A DNA stretch of 47,756 bases, taken from NCBI GenBank assembly GCA_947448955.1, contig CANFPU010000012.1, forward strand, positions 1 to 47,756, written 5' to 3'. Positions 16,880 through 25,987 of the stretch are shown piece by piece (positions within the stretch are counted from its first letter, which is position 1; each line of letters begins with the position of its first letter). Position numbers and translations under genes: made by a program. The DNA is from Burkholderiales bacterium. GTDB taxonomy: Bacteria; Pseudomonadota; Gammaproteobacteria; Burkholderiales; Burkholderiaceae_C. The notes under the pieces are model-generated. The model saw only the letters and a program-made list of their open reading frames with translations, searched no databases and was not told the DNA's origin.

Positions 16880-17182
16880 TCAACGAGCCGCTGCCGCAGT
16901 GGCCGCATGATTTCGGGCTGTCAGCGCCGGCGTCTGGCCGGTGGGTCGAACCGGCACATCTCGCGCAGAAGCTGTCTCCAAAAGGACCTGGTCAGCACCA
17001 CGGTAGGCCAGCACCGCGGTGCCAAGACTAGCGATCACCACCACTGCCGGGCCTCCGACGACCAGCCAGACCATGCCGACGCGCCACCAGGGCGTTGAGC
17101 GTTCCATCGCGATGGGGCTGTTGACCCCAACACCAGGCACTGCAGCGACCGTTGACGAAAGGCTTTCTGCAGAGTTTTTCAT
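16880..17182 (-). CDS. Short FixH-like membrane protein
   Basis: A 100-residue protein with one central hydrophobic segment (WWRVGMVWLVVGGPAVVVIA) and the C-terminal block ARNHAAT. I recall this pattern from short FixH-like proteins placed after ccoG in Burkholderiales. Classical FixH is larger with a periplasmic domain, which is absent here. The role in cbb3 assembly is inferred from position. It starts 23 bp after the ccoG stop; the upstream open frame is rejected because it overlaps ccoG. Confidence 0.7.
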   Translation of the reverse strand: MKNSAESLSSTVAAVPGVGVNSPIAMERSTPWWRVGMVWLVVGGPAVVVIASLGTAVLAYRGADQVLLETASARDVPVRPTGQTPALTARNHAATAAAAR

Positions 17183-17205
17183 GTTGAAACGCTCCTGGCC
17201 AACGC

Positions 17206-18705
17206 TCAGCGCGGCACGACAAAAGTTGATTTTTCGCTCAGCATGGCAACGCTGCTGAGCTTGCCAGTGACATCGACATGAAGCAGACCAATGTCGAAGT
17301 AAATCGGATGAGCCCCCGCGGCTGTCAACCGCGCAGTCTCGAGCGGGATACGGACGGCCAGTGTCACCCAACGCGCTTGGGCAGGCTCGAGATTGATCTC
17401 AGGCGAGGTCATCAAGCGGATGCCGGCCAAGCCCTTCACAGCAATCTGGTATCGCTGCAATTGCTCGGTGGTGTTCATGATTTGCAGCCGGTAAACATTC
17501 TCGACCTGACCCTCACCGACCTCCCTGGCGAGCGCGGCGCGGTCTCGCACCACATCAACCTTGAACGGATGACGAAACGCCAGGCTGCAGGAAAACACGA
17601 GCAAGATGAGCCCGAGGATCGCGGAATAGACCAACACGCGCGGCCTGAGGACTCGCGTCAAGCGCTGGCGATCGCTCAGATGCTGCGCCAGACCGTTCTG
17701 TGTGTCGTAGCGAACCAGTCCTCGCGGGTAGTTCATCTTGTCCATCACACTGTCGCAGACGTCAATGCAGGCCGCACAACCTATGCACTCGTATTGCAAC
17801 CCTTGGCGGATATCGATGCCAGTAGGGCAGACCTGCACGCACAAATTGCAGTCTATGCACGAACCGAGCCCCAGTGCCTTGGGTTCAGCTTTTCGCGAGC
17901 GCGAACCGCGTGGCTCACCGCGCTCGCTGTCATAGCTGATGATCAAGGTGTCTCGGTCAAACATCGCGCTCTGGAAGCGTGCGTACGGACACATGTACTT
18001 GCAGACCTGTTCGCGCATGAAGCCAGCATTACCGTAAGTTGCCAGACTGTAGAAAAAGACCCAAAACCACTCCCAGGGACCAAACTCCAGGCTCATGGCC
18101 TCGGCGGCCAGAGAATGGATCGGCGTGAAGTAGCCGACGAAGGTGAAACCGGTCCACAACCCGAGCCCGATCCAGACGACTTGCTTGGCACTCTTGCGCC
18201 CGAACTTGTCCAGGCTCCAGCCACTGGCGTCAAGCCTCATACGAGCAATGCGGTCACCTTCGATCTTTCTCTCCACCCACCTGTAGATCTCTGTGTAAAC
18301 CGTCTGCGGACAGGCAAAACCGCACCATAAGCGCCCTGCGACCGCAGTGAAAAGAAACAAGGCATAAGCAGAAATGACCAAAATGCCGGTCAGGTAGATG
18401 AAGTCCTGCGGGTACAGCAGCAACGGGCCGATGTAGAAACGACGTGAACCGAGGTCGAACAAGACCGCCTGGCGCTGGTTCCAATTCAACCAAGGCAGAC
18501 CATAGAACAATAACTGCGACAGCCAGACCAGCGACCAGCGCCAATTGGCGAAAAGACCGCTGACGGCACGCGGGTAAATGCGCTGCTGTTTCTGGTACAG
18601 CGAGACCAACGCCACCTTGGCATCGTCTCCCTCCAACGCATCAATGCTCTGGAGGCGTTGCGGCGTCATGACGACATGCGGCACCAAGCCATCAGGTTCT
18701 CTCAT
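17206..18705 (-). CDS. ccoG: cbb3 oxidase accessory protein CcoG (FixG family)
   Basis: A 499-residue membrane ferredoxin-like protein. It has several transmembrane segments in the N-terminal half (including RLWCGFACPQTVYTEIY), MCPYARFQ, and two ferredoxin-type cysteine motifs (CIDCNLCVQVCP and CIGCAACIDVCD). The C-terminal periplasmic Ig-like FixG domain ends TFVVPR. CcoG reduces copper(II) for delivery to the cbb3 active site in studied bacteria. It starts 21 bp after the ccoP stop, continuing the cco operon. Confidence 0.94.
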   Translation of the reverse strand: MREPDGLVPHVVMTPQRLQSIDALEGDDAKVALVSLYQKQQRIYPRAVSGLFANWRWSLVWLSQLLFYGLPWLNWNQRQAVLFDLGSRRFYIGPLLLYPQDFIYLTGILVISAYALFLFTAVAGRLWCGFACPQTVYTEIYRWVERKIEGDRIARMRLDASGWSLDKFGRKSAKQVVWIGLGLWTGFTFVGYFTPIHSLAAEAMSLEFGPWEWFWVFFYSLATYGNAGFMREQVCKYMCPYARFQSAMFDRDTLIISYDSERGEPRGSRSRKAEPKALGLGSCIDCNLCVQVCPTGIDIRQGLQYECIGCAACIDVCDSVMDKMNYPRGLVRYDTQNGLAQHLSDRQRLTRVLRPRVLVYSAILGLILLVFSCSLAFRHPFKVDVVRDRAALAREVGEGQVENVYRLQIMNTTEQLQRYQIAVKGLAGIRLMTSPEINLEPAQARWVTLAVRIPLETARLTAAGAHPIYFDIGLLHVDVTGKLSSVAMLSEKSTFVVPR

Positions 18706-18726
18706 GAGGCCGTGGACCGCGTCAAT

Positions 18727-19641
18727 CTACTGGACCGCTACGGCCGTGACTTGCGACAGGCTCCAGACATAGGCGGCAAGCACGTGGATTTGCTCCGCGC
18801 TCAGCCTTCCCTCGAACTTGGGCATCACATTGGTCTTGCCCTGGTTGACCATCGCGATCACCGCCGCTTCACCCCAACCGTGAAGCCAGACCTTGTCGGT
18901 CAGATTGGGCGCACCCAGCGCTTGGTTGCCGCGTCCGTCCGCACCATGACAGGCGGCGCAAACGACGAACTTCGGTTTGCCAAGTTGCGCCGCTAGGCCG
19001 TTGTGCGCGCTGCCCGCCAAACTCAAGACATAGTTGGCAACGTTCTTGACGTCATCAGCACTGCCCAGCGCAGCAGCCATCGGCGGCATCATGCCGATGC
19101 GCCCTGCCGTGACAGTCTTCTCAATGTAGGCCGCGCCGTTGCCGCCCAGCCAATCGCTGTCGGTAAGGTTGGGGAAACCCTTGCTGCCATGGGCATCAGA
19201 ACCATGGCACTGCGCGCAGTTGTTGATAAAGAGACGCTCGCCAATACCCATGGCCTGAGCATTTTTAGCCAGTTCGGCTGCAGGCATCGCGCTGAACTTG
19301 GCATAGACCGGTGCCATCGTCGCATGGGCCTTGTCCTGCTCGGTCTGCCATTGGCCTGTGCTGGACCACTTGAAGCTGCCCGGCACCGCGCCAAGACCTG
19401 GATAGAGCGCCAAATAGACCGCCGCAAAGAACAGCGTGATCACGAACAACCACATCCACCAGCGCGGCAACGGATTGTTGAGTTCGCGCAGATCTTCGTC
19501 CCAGACATGTCCAGTGGTGTTGTCATTGGCCATCACCTTGCGTTTGCTGGCAACCAGCAGAATGAAGACACAAAACAACAGTCCGGCAGCCGTGATGCCG
19601 CCTGCGTACCAGGCCCAACCGATGTCCACGAAATCACTCAT
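18727..19641 (-). CDS. ccoP: cbb3 cytochrome oxidase subunit III, diheme c-type CcoP
   Basis: A 304-residue membrane-anchored diheme cytochrome c. Two N-terminal membrane segments are followed by two cytochrome c domains with heme motifs CAQCH and CAACH and probable Met ligands in GMMPPM and NVMPKF. It takes electrons into the CcoN/CcoO core. Its ATG overlaps the ccoQ stop (ATGA), so the two are translationally coupled. Confidence 0.96.
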   Translation of the reverse strand: MSDFVDIGWAWYAGGITAAGLLFCVFILLVASKRKVMANDNTTGHVWDEDLRELNNPLPRWWMWLFVITLFFAAVYLALYPGLGAVPGSFKWSSTGQWQTEQDKAHATMAPVYAKFSAMPAAELAKNAQAMGIGERLFINNCAQCHGSDAHGSKGFPNLTDSDWLGGNGAAYIEKTVTAGRIGMMPPMAAALGSADDVKNVANYVLSLAGSAHNGLAAQLGKPKFVVCAACHGADGRGNQALGAPNLTDKVWLHGWGEAAVIAMVNQGKTNVMPKFEGRLSAEQIHVLAAYVWSLSQVTAVAVQ

Positions 19642-19814
19642 TGCTTCTCTCCTTGGAGCCCCGAAACGCGCACGTCATTGGGTTCTGCAAAAGGCAGCTG
19701 AGCAGCTTCGTCGAACTGGGCCTGGCGCTTGTCCGCCAACGCCCAGACCACGATGGCGACGAAAACGCCGAACATGAACAGCGTGGTCACGCTGCGCAAA
19801 TCATTGACATCCAT
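19638..19814 (-). CDS. ccoQ: cbb3 oxidase small subunit CcoQ
   Basis: A 58-residue protein, MDVNDLRSVTTLF at the start, with one membrane helix (FGVFVAIVVWALADKR) followed by an acidic soluble tail. Size, position between ccoO and ccoP, and the family-like WALADKRQAQFDEAA block identify CcoQ. It stabilises the complex in studied organisms. It starts 21 bp after the ccoO stop, and its TGA overlaps the ccoP start. Confidence 0.92.
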   Translation of the reverse strand: MDVNDLRSVTTLFMFGVFVAIVVWALADKRQAQFDEAAQLPFAEPNDVRVSGLQGEKQ

Positions 19815-19835
19815 GATTTTTCGCTCCGAAGTGGC

Positions 19836-20456
19836 TTACTTACGCGAAGTGCCCAGCACTTGCAGGTACGCGACCACTGCATCAAGTTCACTCTTGCCCT
19901 TGACCTCATCACCGGCGTTGGTGATTTCTTGATCGGTATAAGGCACGCCGACCCTACGCAGTGCCTTCATCTTGGGCGCCATGTCAGCCGGGTCAATCTG
20001 ACCCGTGCTCAGCCAAGCATAGGCTGGCATGTTGCTCTCAGGCACCAAGTCGCGGGGATTGTTCAAGTGGACACGGTGCCACTCATCGCTGTACTTGCCA
20101 CCGACGCGGTGAAGATCCGGGCCGGTACGCTTGCTACCCCACTGGAACGGGTGGTCATAGACGAATTCACCGGCCACCGAGTAGGGTCCATAACGCAGCG
20201 TCTCTGCCCGGAACGGTCGGATCATCTGCGAATGGCAGTTGTAACAACCCTCACGCAAGTAGATATCTCGTCCAGCCAGTTGCAGCGAGGTGTAGGGTTT
20301 GAGGCCATCGATCGGTTGCGTGGTGCTGCGCTGAAAAAACAACGGCACGATCTCAACCAGGCCGCCAAACAACAGCGCCAACAAGATCAGCGTGATCATC
20401 AAGAAATTGTTGGTCTCGATCTTCTCGTGACCCACAGGAACATGGAGCTGTGCCAT
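19836..20456 (-). CDS. ccoO: cbb3 oxidase subunit II, monoheme CcoO
   Basis: A 206-residue membrane-anchored cytochrome c. One N-terminal helix is followed by the heme motif [12 protein letters not shown] and a later Met ligand in ESNMPAY. Blocks [18 protein letters not shown] and LNNPRDLVP are typical of CcoO. It is the second gene of ccoNOQP, 19 bp after ccoN. Confidence 0.97.
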   Translation of the reverse strand: MAQLHVPVGHEKIETNNFLMITLILLALLFGGLVEIVPLFFQRSTTQPIDGLKPYTSLQLAGRDIYLREGCYNCHSQMIRPFRAETLRYGPYSVAGEFVYDHPFQWGSKRTGPDLHRVGGKYSDEWHRVHLNNPRDLVPESNMPAYAWLSTGQIDPADMAPKMKALRRVGVPYTDQEITNAGDEVKGKSELDAVVAYLQVLGTSRK

Positions 20457-20475
20457 CTGAATGTGTTCCTTTTCG

Positions 20476-21918
20476 TCAGGCCTGAGCCACCGTAACCATC
20501 GGGATTCGGGCTGTGGCGGGCTTGGCGCCCTTGACCGTCATCACGACGTTCCAAGCCATGATCAGCATGCCACCCAGGTAAAGCAAACCGCCGCCAAAAC
20601 GGATGACGTAAAACGGGTAGCTTGCCTTGACGCTCTCGACAAAGCTGTAGACCAAGGTGCCGTCGGCGTTGACCGCGCGCCACATCAAACCCTGCATCAC
20701 GCCAGCAATCCACATTGCGGCGATGTAGAGAACGATGCCAATCGTCGCGATCCAAAAGTGCAACTCGACCGCTCTCATGCTGAACATCTTGTCCTTGCCG
20801 AACATGCGTGGGATCAAGTGGTAAAGCGACCCCATCGAGATCATGCCGACCCAGCCGAGCGCACCGGAGTGCACATGGCCCACGGTCCAGTCGGTGTAAT
20901 GGGATAACGCGTTGACAGTCTTGATAGACATCATCGGCCCCTCGAAGGTCGACATGCCGTAGAACGACAGCGAGACGATCAGAAATTTCAGGATTGGGTC
21001 GTCACGTAGTTTGTGCCAAGCGCCAGACAGCGTCATGATGCCGTTGATCATGCCGCCCCAGCTCGGTGCGAGCAGCACCAGCGAGAAGATCATGCCAACA
21101 CTTTGCACCCAATCCGGCAGTGCTGTGTAGTGCAGGTGATGAGGGCCTGCCCACATATAGGTGAAGATCAAGGCCCAGAAGTGGACGATTGACAGACGGT
21201 AGCTGTAGACCGGTCGGCCCGCCTGCTTGGGGATGTAGTAATACATCATGCCGAGGAATCCAGCGGTTAAGAAGAAGCCCACCGCGTTGTGACCGTACCA
21301 CCACTGAACCATTGCGTCTTGCACGCCCGCATAGGCCGAATAGCTCTTGGTCAAGCTGACGGGAATGGCCGCACTGTTGACGATGTGCAGCAACGCCACT
21401 GCAATGATGAAGGCGCCGAAGAACCAGTTGGCGACATAGATGTGGCGGATTTTTCGCGTGCCCACCGTCCCAAAAAAGACCACAGCATAAGCAACCCAGA
21501 CCACGCCGATCAAGATGTCAATTGGCCACTCCAGTTCTGCATATTCCTTGCCCTGGGTGAATCCCAGCGGCAGCGAAATCGCAGCGGCCAGGATCACCAT
21601 CTGCCAGCCGATGAAGGTGAACATCGCCAGTCCAGGCATAAAAAGACGGGTCTGGCAGGTGCGCTGCACGACGTGGTAGCTGGTGGCGAAGAGAGCGCAA
21701 CCGCCGAAGGCAAAGATGACCGCGTTGGTATGCAATGGTCGCAGGCGCCCATAACTTAACCAGGGAATGCCCAAGCTGATCTCAGGCCAGGTCAATTCAG
21801 CGGCAATGACCACGCCCACCAGCATGCCCACGATTCCCCACAGCACCGCAACCAATGCAAATGCGCGCACAACGGTATCGCTGTATTCGGGTGGATTGCT
21901 TGTGTCGTTGCTGTGCAT
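20476..21918 (-). CDS. ccoN: cbb3 oxidase catalytic subunit I CcoN
   Basis: A 480-residue heme-copper oxidase subunit with about 12 membrane helices. It carries the family's heme and CuB histidines, for example in [31 protein letters not shown] and [16 protein letters not shown]. It reduces oxygen at low concentration and pumps protons. ATG 21918 is chosen because AAGGAGGAG lies just before it; an extension of eight residues upstream is not supported. A perfect FNR palindrome lies 78 bp upstream, inside ccoS. Confidence 0.97.
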   Translation of the reverse strand: MHSNDTSNPPEYSDTVVRAFALVAVLWGIVGMLVGVVIAAELTWPEISLGIPWLSYGRLRPLHTNAVIFAFGGCALFATSYHVVQRTCQTRLFMPGLAMFTFIGWQMVILAAAISLPLGFTQGKEYAELEWPIDILIGVVWVAYAVVFFGTVGTRKIRHIYVANWFFGAFIIAVALLHIVNSAAIPVSLTKSYSAYAGVQDAMVQWWYGHNAVGFFLTAGFLGMMYYYIPKQAGRPVYSYRLSIVHFWALIFTYMWAGPHHLHYTALPDWVQSVGMIFSLVLLAPSWGGMINGIMTLSGAWHKLRDDPILKFLIVSLSFYGMSTFEGPMMSIKTVNALSHYTDWTVGHVHSGALGWVGMISMGSLYHLIPRMFGKDKMFSMRAVELHFWIATIGIVLYIAAMWIAGVMQGLMWRAVNADGTLVYSFVESVKASYPFYVIRFGGGLLYLGGMLIMAWNVVMTVKGAKPATARIPMVTVAQA

Positions 21919-21921
21919 TGA

Positions 21922-21930
21922 CTCCTCCTT
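21922..21930 (-). promoter_or_regulatory. Strong ribosome binding site of ccoN
   Basis: On the minus strand this reads AAGGAGGAG, three bases before the ATG at 21918. It decides the start codon and is the strongest such site noticed in the window. Confidence 0.8.
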
Positions 21931-21938
21931 CGATGATT

Positions 21939-22154
21939 TCATGATGGACCTGACAGTGGTCGTGGAGATTGTTCAGGTCGGCCCTGGCGCGGGGTTTGAT
22001 TAACATCAAAACCCAAGCCCTGGTCATCCAAGATACGCAGGCCTTCACGCTCGACATCGTCAAACTGACCGTGGTGCAATGCCCAGCCGAAGAGGCCCAG
22101 TATCAGCAGCACCAGCACCACCGACAGCGGGATCAGCAGGTAAAGGATGTCCAT
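21939..22154 (-). CDS. ccoS: cbb3 maturation protein CcoS
   Basis: A 71-residue protein with one N-terminal membrane helix ([19 protein letters not shown]), the family block [16 protein letters not shown], and ILDD where many CcoS proteins end. About 27 further residues follow, and their DNA contains the FNR palindrome for ccoN. CcoS is needed for cofactor insertion into CcoN. It starts 12 bp after ccoI and ends 20 bp before ccoN. Confidence 0.92.
   Translation of the reverse strand: MDILYLLIPLSVVLVLLILGLFGWALHHGQFDDVEREGLRILDDQGLGFDVNQTPRQGRPEQSPRPLSGPS
21996..22009. promoter_or_regulatory. Perfect FNR box driving ccoNOQP
   Basis: TTGAT-TAAC-ATCAA is an exact FNR consensus palindrome. Its centre at about 22002.5 would put a class II (-41.5) start near 21961, 43 bp before the ccoN ATG. 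It lies within the ccoS coding sequence. Confidence 0.85.
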
Positions 22155-22166
22155 CGGATCGCCGCT

Positions 22167-24485
22167 TCAACGCGCCAGTCGCAGCGAGTTGCCGACCACC
22201 AGCAGCGAGCTGCTGGCCATGCCTAACCCCGCCGCCCAGGGTGGCAGCCAACCCAACAGCGCCAACGGGATGCAGGCGCCGTTGTAGACCGCCGCCCACA
22301 GCAGGTTCTGTCGCACCACGCCCATCGTTCGCCGCGCCAGATCATGTGTGAATACCAAATCGCCCAGCCGGTTTGACACCACGACCGCGTCGGCCTGGGC
22401 TCGCGCCACCAGCGCGCCTTGCCCCATCGCAAAGGACACGTCGGCGCATGCCAGCACCGGCGCATCGTTGATGCCGTCGCCAACCATCGCGACCCGAACA
22501 CCGCTGGCTTGCGCAGCCGCTAGTTCGGACAGTTTGCGCTCGGGCGTGGCGCCACCGATCACGTCGGTCACCGTCAACAGCGCGCCCACACGTGCCGCCC
22601 GGTCTGGCCTGTCTCCCGACAGCAGCACCACTTCCAGGCCGCGCGCACGCAACGCTTCGACCGCAGCGCGTGCGTCAGGCCGCAAAGCCTCGTCAAAGTC
22701 AAAGCGCGCCAGCAACTGCTGGTCGCAAGCCAGCCAGATTGCAGCGCGGCCATCCAGTGCTGGCGAGCCAAACGAGCCTTCGACTGCCTCGATCGCCGCG
22801 ACGAAATCCACCCGTCCCAAGCGCCAGCATCGACCTACGCAGTCCACCGCCTGCAAGCCTTGGCCAGCCAGTTCCTGGACATCATGCCAAGCCAGGCTGT
22901 TGTCTGAGCGCCTGCCGCTGAGGGTGCTCGCGCCGGCCAACGCCAGCGCCTTGGACAAAGGATGACTGGACCAGGCGGCCAGCCCGGCCGCTCGAAACAT
23001 CAGTTCGTCGTTGCTGAAGTCCTCACTTGTCGCGTCCACTCGCAGCATGCCGGTCCAATGCAGGGACTGGTCGGTCAATGTGCCGGTCTTGTCGAAATAA
23101 AAGCGTCGGACCGATGTCAACGCCTCCAACGCGTCGAGCCGCTGCAGCCACACGCCATGCCGCGCCAGTGCGCTGGCCGCCGCTAGCATGGCTGAAGGTG
23201 CGGCCAAGGACAATGCACAGGGGCAGGTGACGATCAACACCGAGACAGCCACCCAGACTGCTCGCGCCGGATCGACGACGCTCCAAACAGCCGCCGAGCC
23301 TGCTGCGAGCAGCAGTACAGCCCAAAGAAATGGCCCAGCCCAACGGTCGGCTGAGCGAGCCAAGACAGGGCGTTGGCTCATTGCATCGCGCATCAGCGAA
23401 ACAATGGCCTCCAGCCGGGTATCGGCGCCGACGCGTTCCACGCGCATCAGCACCGGCGCACCCAGGTTCACGCTGCCGGCCACCACCGCCGCACCGCAAG
23501 GCTTGGCGACGCCTAGACTTTCGCCGCTCAGCAGCGATTCATCAGCCCGGGTAGCACCTTCGATCAGCCACCCGTCGGCCGGAAAGGGTTCACCGACTGG
23601 CACTCGAACGAAATTGCCTGGTGCCAGACGCTGCACACTCACGACCTCGATCTGGTTGTCGGGCCCTAGACGCATGGCGGTTTCAGGCATGCTGGCCAGT
23701 GCGGTCTCAAGCACTTGGGCAACCCGGTGCCGAGCGCGAGTCTCGAGCCATCGGCCCGCCAGCAAAAAGCTGACGAACATGGTCAGTGAGTCGAAATAGA
23801 CCTCGCCACCGAACAAGCTGTCGGGCGCAAATGTGGCGCCGCTGCTGGCGACAAAGGTGACCAAGATCCCTAGGGCCACCGGCACATCCATGCCGATGCG
23901 ACGTACCCGCAGGCTGCGCCAGGCGCCACTGAGGAAAGGCACCGCCGAGAACACCATCACCGGCAGTGTCAGCACCCAGCCGCCCCAGTTGAGCAATTGG
24001 CGCAGGTCAGGCGCCAACTCGCCCGGACCGGCCACATAACTGGGCGTGGACATCATCATCACTTGCATGGCACAGAAAGCGGCCACAAACCATTGCCAGA
24101 TCGCTGTGCGGTGCTCGATTTGGCGAGCCTCTTGCGCGTTGAGCGCCAGATCAGGCGTGGCGTCATAACCAGCTGCGCGGATGGCCGATACGACATCGGC
24201 TAGGCAAGTGCGCTGCAAGCGCCAGCGCACGCGAGCGCGCTCGCCGGCCGCGCTGACCTGTGCATCGAGCACGCCATCGACCTTGGTCAAGGCCTGCTCG
24301 ATCAAAGTGGCGCAGGCAGCACAGTGCATGCCGCTGATGCGCAGCGACGAATCAGCAATGCGCTCGCCCGATGCGCCGACGGCGTAGCGGGTAAATCGGC
24401 GCTGCTCGACGGGGTCGTCCAAGATGCCGGAAGCGGGCAGAAGCGGCAAACTGAGTGTCACAACGGTCTCGGGCGGGGTCGGCAT
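22167..24485 (-). CDS. ccoI: Copper-translocating P-type ATPase of the cbb3 locus (CcoI/FixI)
   Basis: A 772-residue P1B-type ATPase. It has an N-terminal metal-binding domain with GMHCAAC (about residue 53), the membrane transport motif TCPCALSLAAPSAM, the phosphorylation site DKTGTLTD, and the hinge GDGINDAP. It exports copper for the CuB centre of the oxidase. ATG 24485 is preferred; 29 more residues upstream are possible but Gly-rich and unlike the family. It is the first gene of the ccoI-ccoS-ccoNOQP-ccoG series. Confidence 0.94.
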   Translation of the reverse strand: MPTPPETVVTLSLPLLPASGILDDPVEQRRFTRYAVGASGERIADSSLRISGMHCAACATLIEQALTKVDGVLDAQVSAAGERARVRWRLQRTCLADVVSAIRAAGYDATPDLALNAQEARQIEHRTAIWQWFVAAFCAMQVMMMSTPSYVAGPGELAPDLRQLLNWGGWVLTLPVMVFSAVPFLSGAWRSLRVRRIGMDVPVALGILVTFVASSGATFAPDSLFGGEVYFDSLTMFVSFLLAGRWLETRARHRVAQVLETALASMPETAMRLGPDNQIEVVSVQRLAPGNFVRVPVGEPFPADGWLIEGATRADESLLSGESLGVAKPCGAAVVAGSVNLGAPVLMRVERVGADTRLEAIVSLMRDAMSQRPVLARSADRWAGPFLWAVLLLAAGSAAVWSVVDPARAVWVAVSVLIVTCPCALSLAAPSAMLAAASALARHGVWLQRLDALEALTSVRRFYFDKTGTLTDQSLHWTGMLRVDATSEDFSNDELMFRAAGLAAWSSHPLSKALALAGASTLSGRRSDNSLAWHDVQELAGQGLQAVDCVGRCWRLGRVDFVAAIEAVEGSFGSPALDGRAAIWLACDQQLLARFDFDEALRPDARAAVEALRARGLEVVLLSGDRPDRAARVGALLTVTDVIGGATPERKLSELAAAQASGVRVAMVGDGINDAPVLACADVSFAMGQGALVARAQADAVVVSNRLGDLVFTHDLARRTMGVVRQNLLWAAVYNGACIPLALLGWLPPWAAGLGMASSSLLVVGNSLRLAR

Positions 24486-24568
24486 GTTGAAATAGGCCTT
24501 GTGCAGGCCTCCGCCGACACCTGCCGACCCGATCACCAGGCTGCGCCAATGTAGTGAAATCCCCGAGG

Positions 24569-24606
24569 TCAAGACATGACAAATATCAAGACATTGATCA
24601 AGACAT
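24569..24606 (+). repeat. TCAAGACAT repeated three times at a start codon
   Basis: Copies are at 24569-24577, 24586-24594 and 24598-24606. The first overlaps the ATG of the DUF192 gene, and the last two are part of a 12-bp tandem repeat (ATCAAGACATTG twice) that gives the peptide IKTLIKTL. Confidence 0.75.
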
Positions 24607-25073
24607 TGCCCAGCCTGGGCCGCTGCCTGGGCAGCGCTGCCGCGATGTTGACGGCCTTGGCCAGCGCAACGGCCTCAGCGCAGAGCGGGCCAGACCAGCC
24701 TCAGCGCCTCCAGGCGATCACACTGGGCGCCGGCATGCACAACATCCGCGCCGAGTTGGCGATCACGCCTGAGCAACGACAAAAAGGCTTGATGTTCCGG
24801 CGCGACCTGGCCAGCCATGAGGGCATGTTGTTCGTCTTCGAACATGCGCAACCACAGTGCTTCTGGATGCGGAATACGCCCACACCGCTGACGATCGCCT
24901 TTGTCGCCGATGACGGCAGCATCGTCAATCTGGCGGACATGAAGCCTTTCGATGAGGCCTCGCACTGCTCGGAGCAACCGGTGCGCTACGTGCTAGAAAT
25001 GAACCAAGGCTGGTTTGCCAAGCGTGCGATCAAGGCCGGGTTCAAGCTCACCGGCCCGCCGTTCAAACCATGA
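24576..25073 (+). CDS. Exported DUF192 family protein
   Basis: A 165-residue protein. It has a long signal peptide (hydrophobic segment CLGSAAAMLTALASATASAQ, cleavage probably near residue 36), then a DUF192 domain with RAELAITPEQRQKGLMFR, MLFVFEHAQPQCFWMRNT and PLTIAFVADDGSIV. The biochemical function of DUF192 is not established. It is divergent from ccoI by 90 bp. A perfect long hairpin follows its stop and may terminate both this gene and sodB. Confidence 0.88.
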   Translation: MTNIKTLIKTLPSLGRCLGSAAAMLTALASATASAQSGPDQPQRLQAITLGAGMHNIRAELAITPEQRQKGLMFRRDLASHEGMLFVFEHAQPQCFWMRNTPTPLTIAFVADDGSIVNLADMKPFDEASHCSEQPVRYVLEMNQGWFAKRAIKAGFKLTGPPFKP

Positions 25074-25099
25074 GCGCGGGATGAAGGCCACCAAATGAC

Positions 25100-25132
25100 A
25101 ACGGGCCGGACAGCGATGCCGTCCGGCCCGTT
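25100..25132. terminator. Bidirectional terminator between DUF192 gene and sodB
   Basis: AACGGGCCGGAC, a nine-base loop, then GTCCGGCCCGTT: a perfect 12-pair stem between convergent genes. T-tracts on either side are short. Confidence 0.8.
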
Positions 25133-25154
25133 CAGCGCCTGCGCGCCGGTCCGA

Positions 25155-25736
25155 TCAGGCGAAATTCGCGGCAGCGAATTCCCAGTTCACGAGTGAATTG
25201 AGAAAAGTCTCGACGAACTTGGGACGGGCGTTGCGGTAGTCGATGTAGTAGGCATGCTCCCAAACGTCGATCGTCAGCAAGGCCTTGTCGGCGCCGGTCA
25301 ATGGGGTCGCAGCGTTGCTGGTGTTGACCAGATCGACCGAACCGTCGGCCTTCTTGACCAGCCATGTCCAACCTGAGCCAAAGTTGCCCACCGCGCTTTT
25401 GGTGAAGGCTTCCTTGAACGCAGCGTAGCTGCCCCATTTGGCATCGATCGCAGCGGCCAGTGCTCCGGTCGGCAGGCCGCCGCCGGCAGGCTTCATACAG
25501 TGCCAGAAGAAGCTGTGGTTCCAGACTTGGGCGGCGTTGTTGAAGATCGGGCCGGAAGACTTCTTGACCACGTCCTCCAGCGCCAAGCCGACGAATTCAG
25601 TCCCCACCACAAGGTTGTTGAGGTTGGTGACATAGGCTTGGTGGTGTTTGCTGTAGTGGTACTCGAAGGTCTCCGGCGACATATGCGGCATCAGCGCATT
25701 GGTGGCGTACGGCAGGGCTGGCAGGGTATAGCTCAT
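25155..25736 (-). CDS. sodB: Superoxide dismutase, iron type
   Basis: A 193-residue Fe/Mn superoxide dismutase. Metal ligands are His in [11 protein letters not shown], His in [11 protein letters not shown], and the Asp/His pair in [24 protein letters not shown] and [11 protein letters not shown] favour the iron form. It is cytoplasmic. ATG 25736 is the normal start; the open frame upstream is unlike the family. It stands alone, convergent with the DUF192 gene. Confidence 0.95.
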   Translation of the reverse strand: MSYTLPALPYATNALMPHMSPETFEYHYSKHHQAYVTNLNNLVVGTEFVGLALEDVVKKSSGPIFNNAAQVWNHSFFWHCMKPAGGGLPTGALAAAIDAKWGSYAAFKEAFTKSAVGNFGSGWTWLVKKADGSVDLVNTSNAATPLTGADKALLTIDVWEHAYYIDYRNARPKFVETFLNSLVNWEFAAANFA

Positions 25737-25987
25737 GGGATGTCTTTGCGAGGACGGCGCATTGCTGCACCTAGGTTGCAGAAATTGGCTGAAACTGGCG
25801 GTCAGACCAGACCACATTGTAGGCAGCGCACCCTTGATGAGCAGGTAGGCCCTTGTCGGAAAATGGCGCTGATACTCAGGGTTTGAGCGAAGCCGCCGAG
25901 GCGATAATCCGGTGCCAGAGCCCGGTCACGGGTCAGATCGGGTCTCGGCCCGGTTCACTTTCAACTGGAAACACGCAGAGGCGCCCG
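25737..25987. promoter_or_regulatory. Divergent gap between sodB and exbB
   Basis: This 251 bp gap must hold both promoters. No clear iron-responsive (Fur) box or sigma-70 pair could be recognised. An in-frame upstream extension of exbB from 25853 is open but lacks family similarity. Confidence 0.4.
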
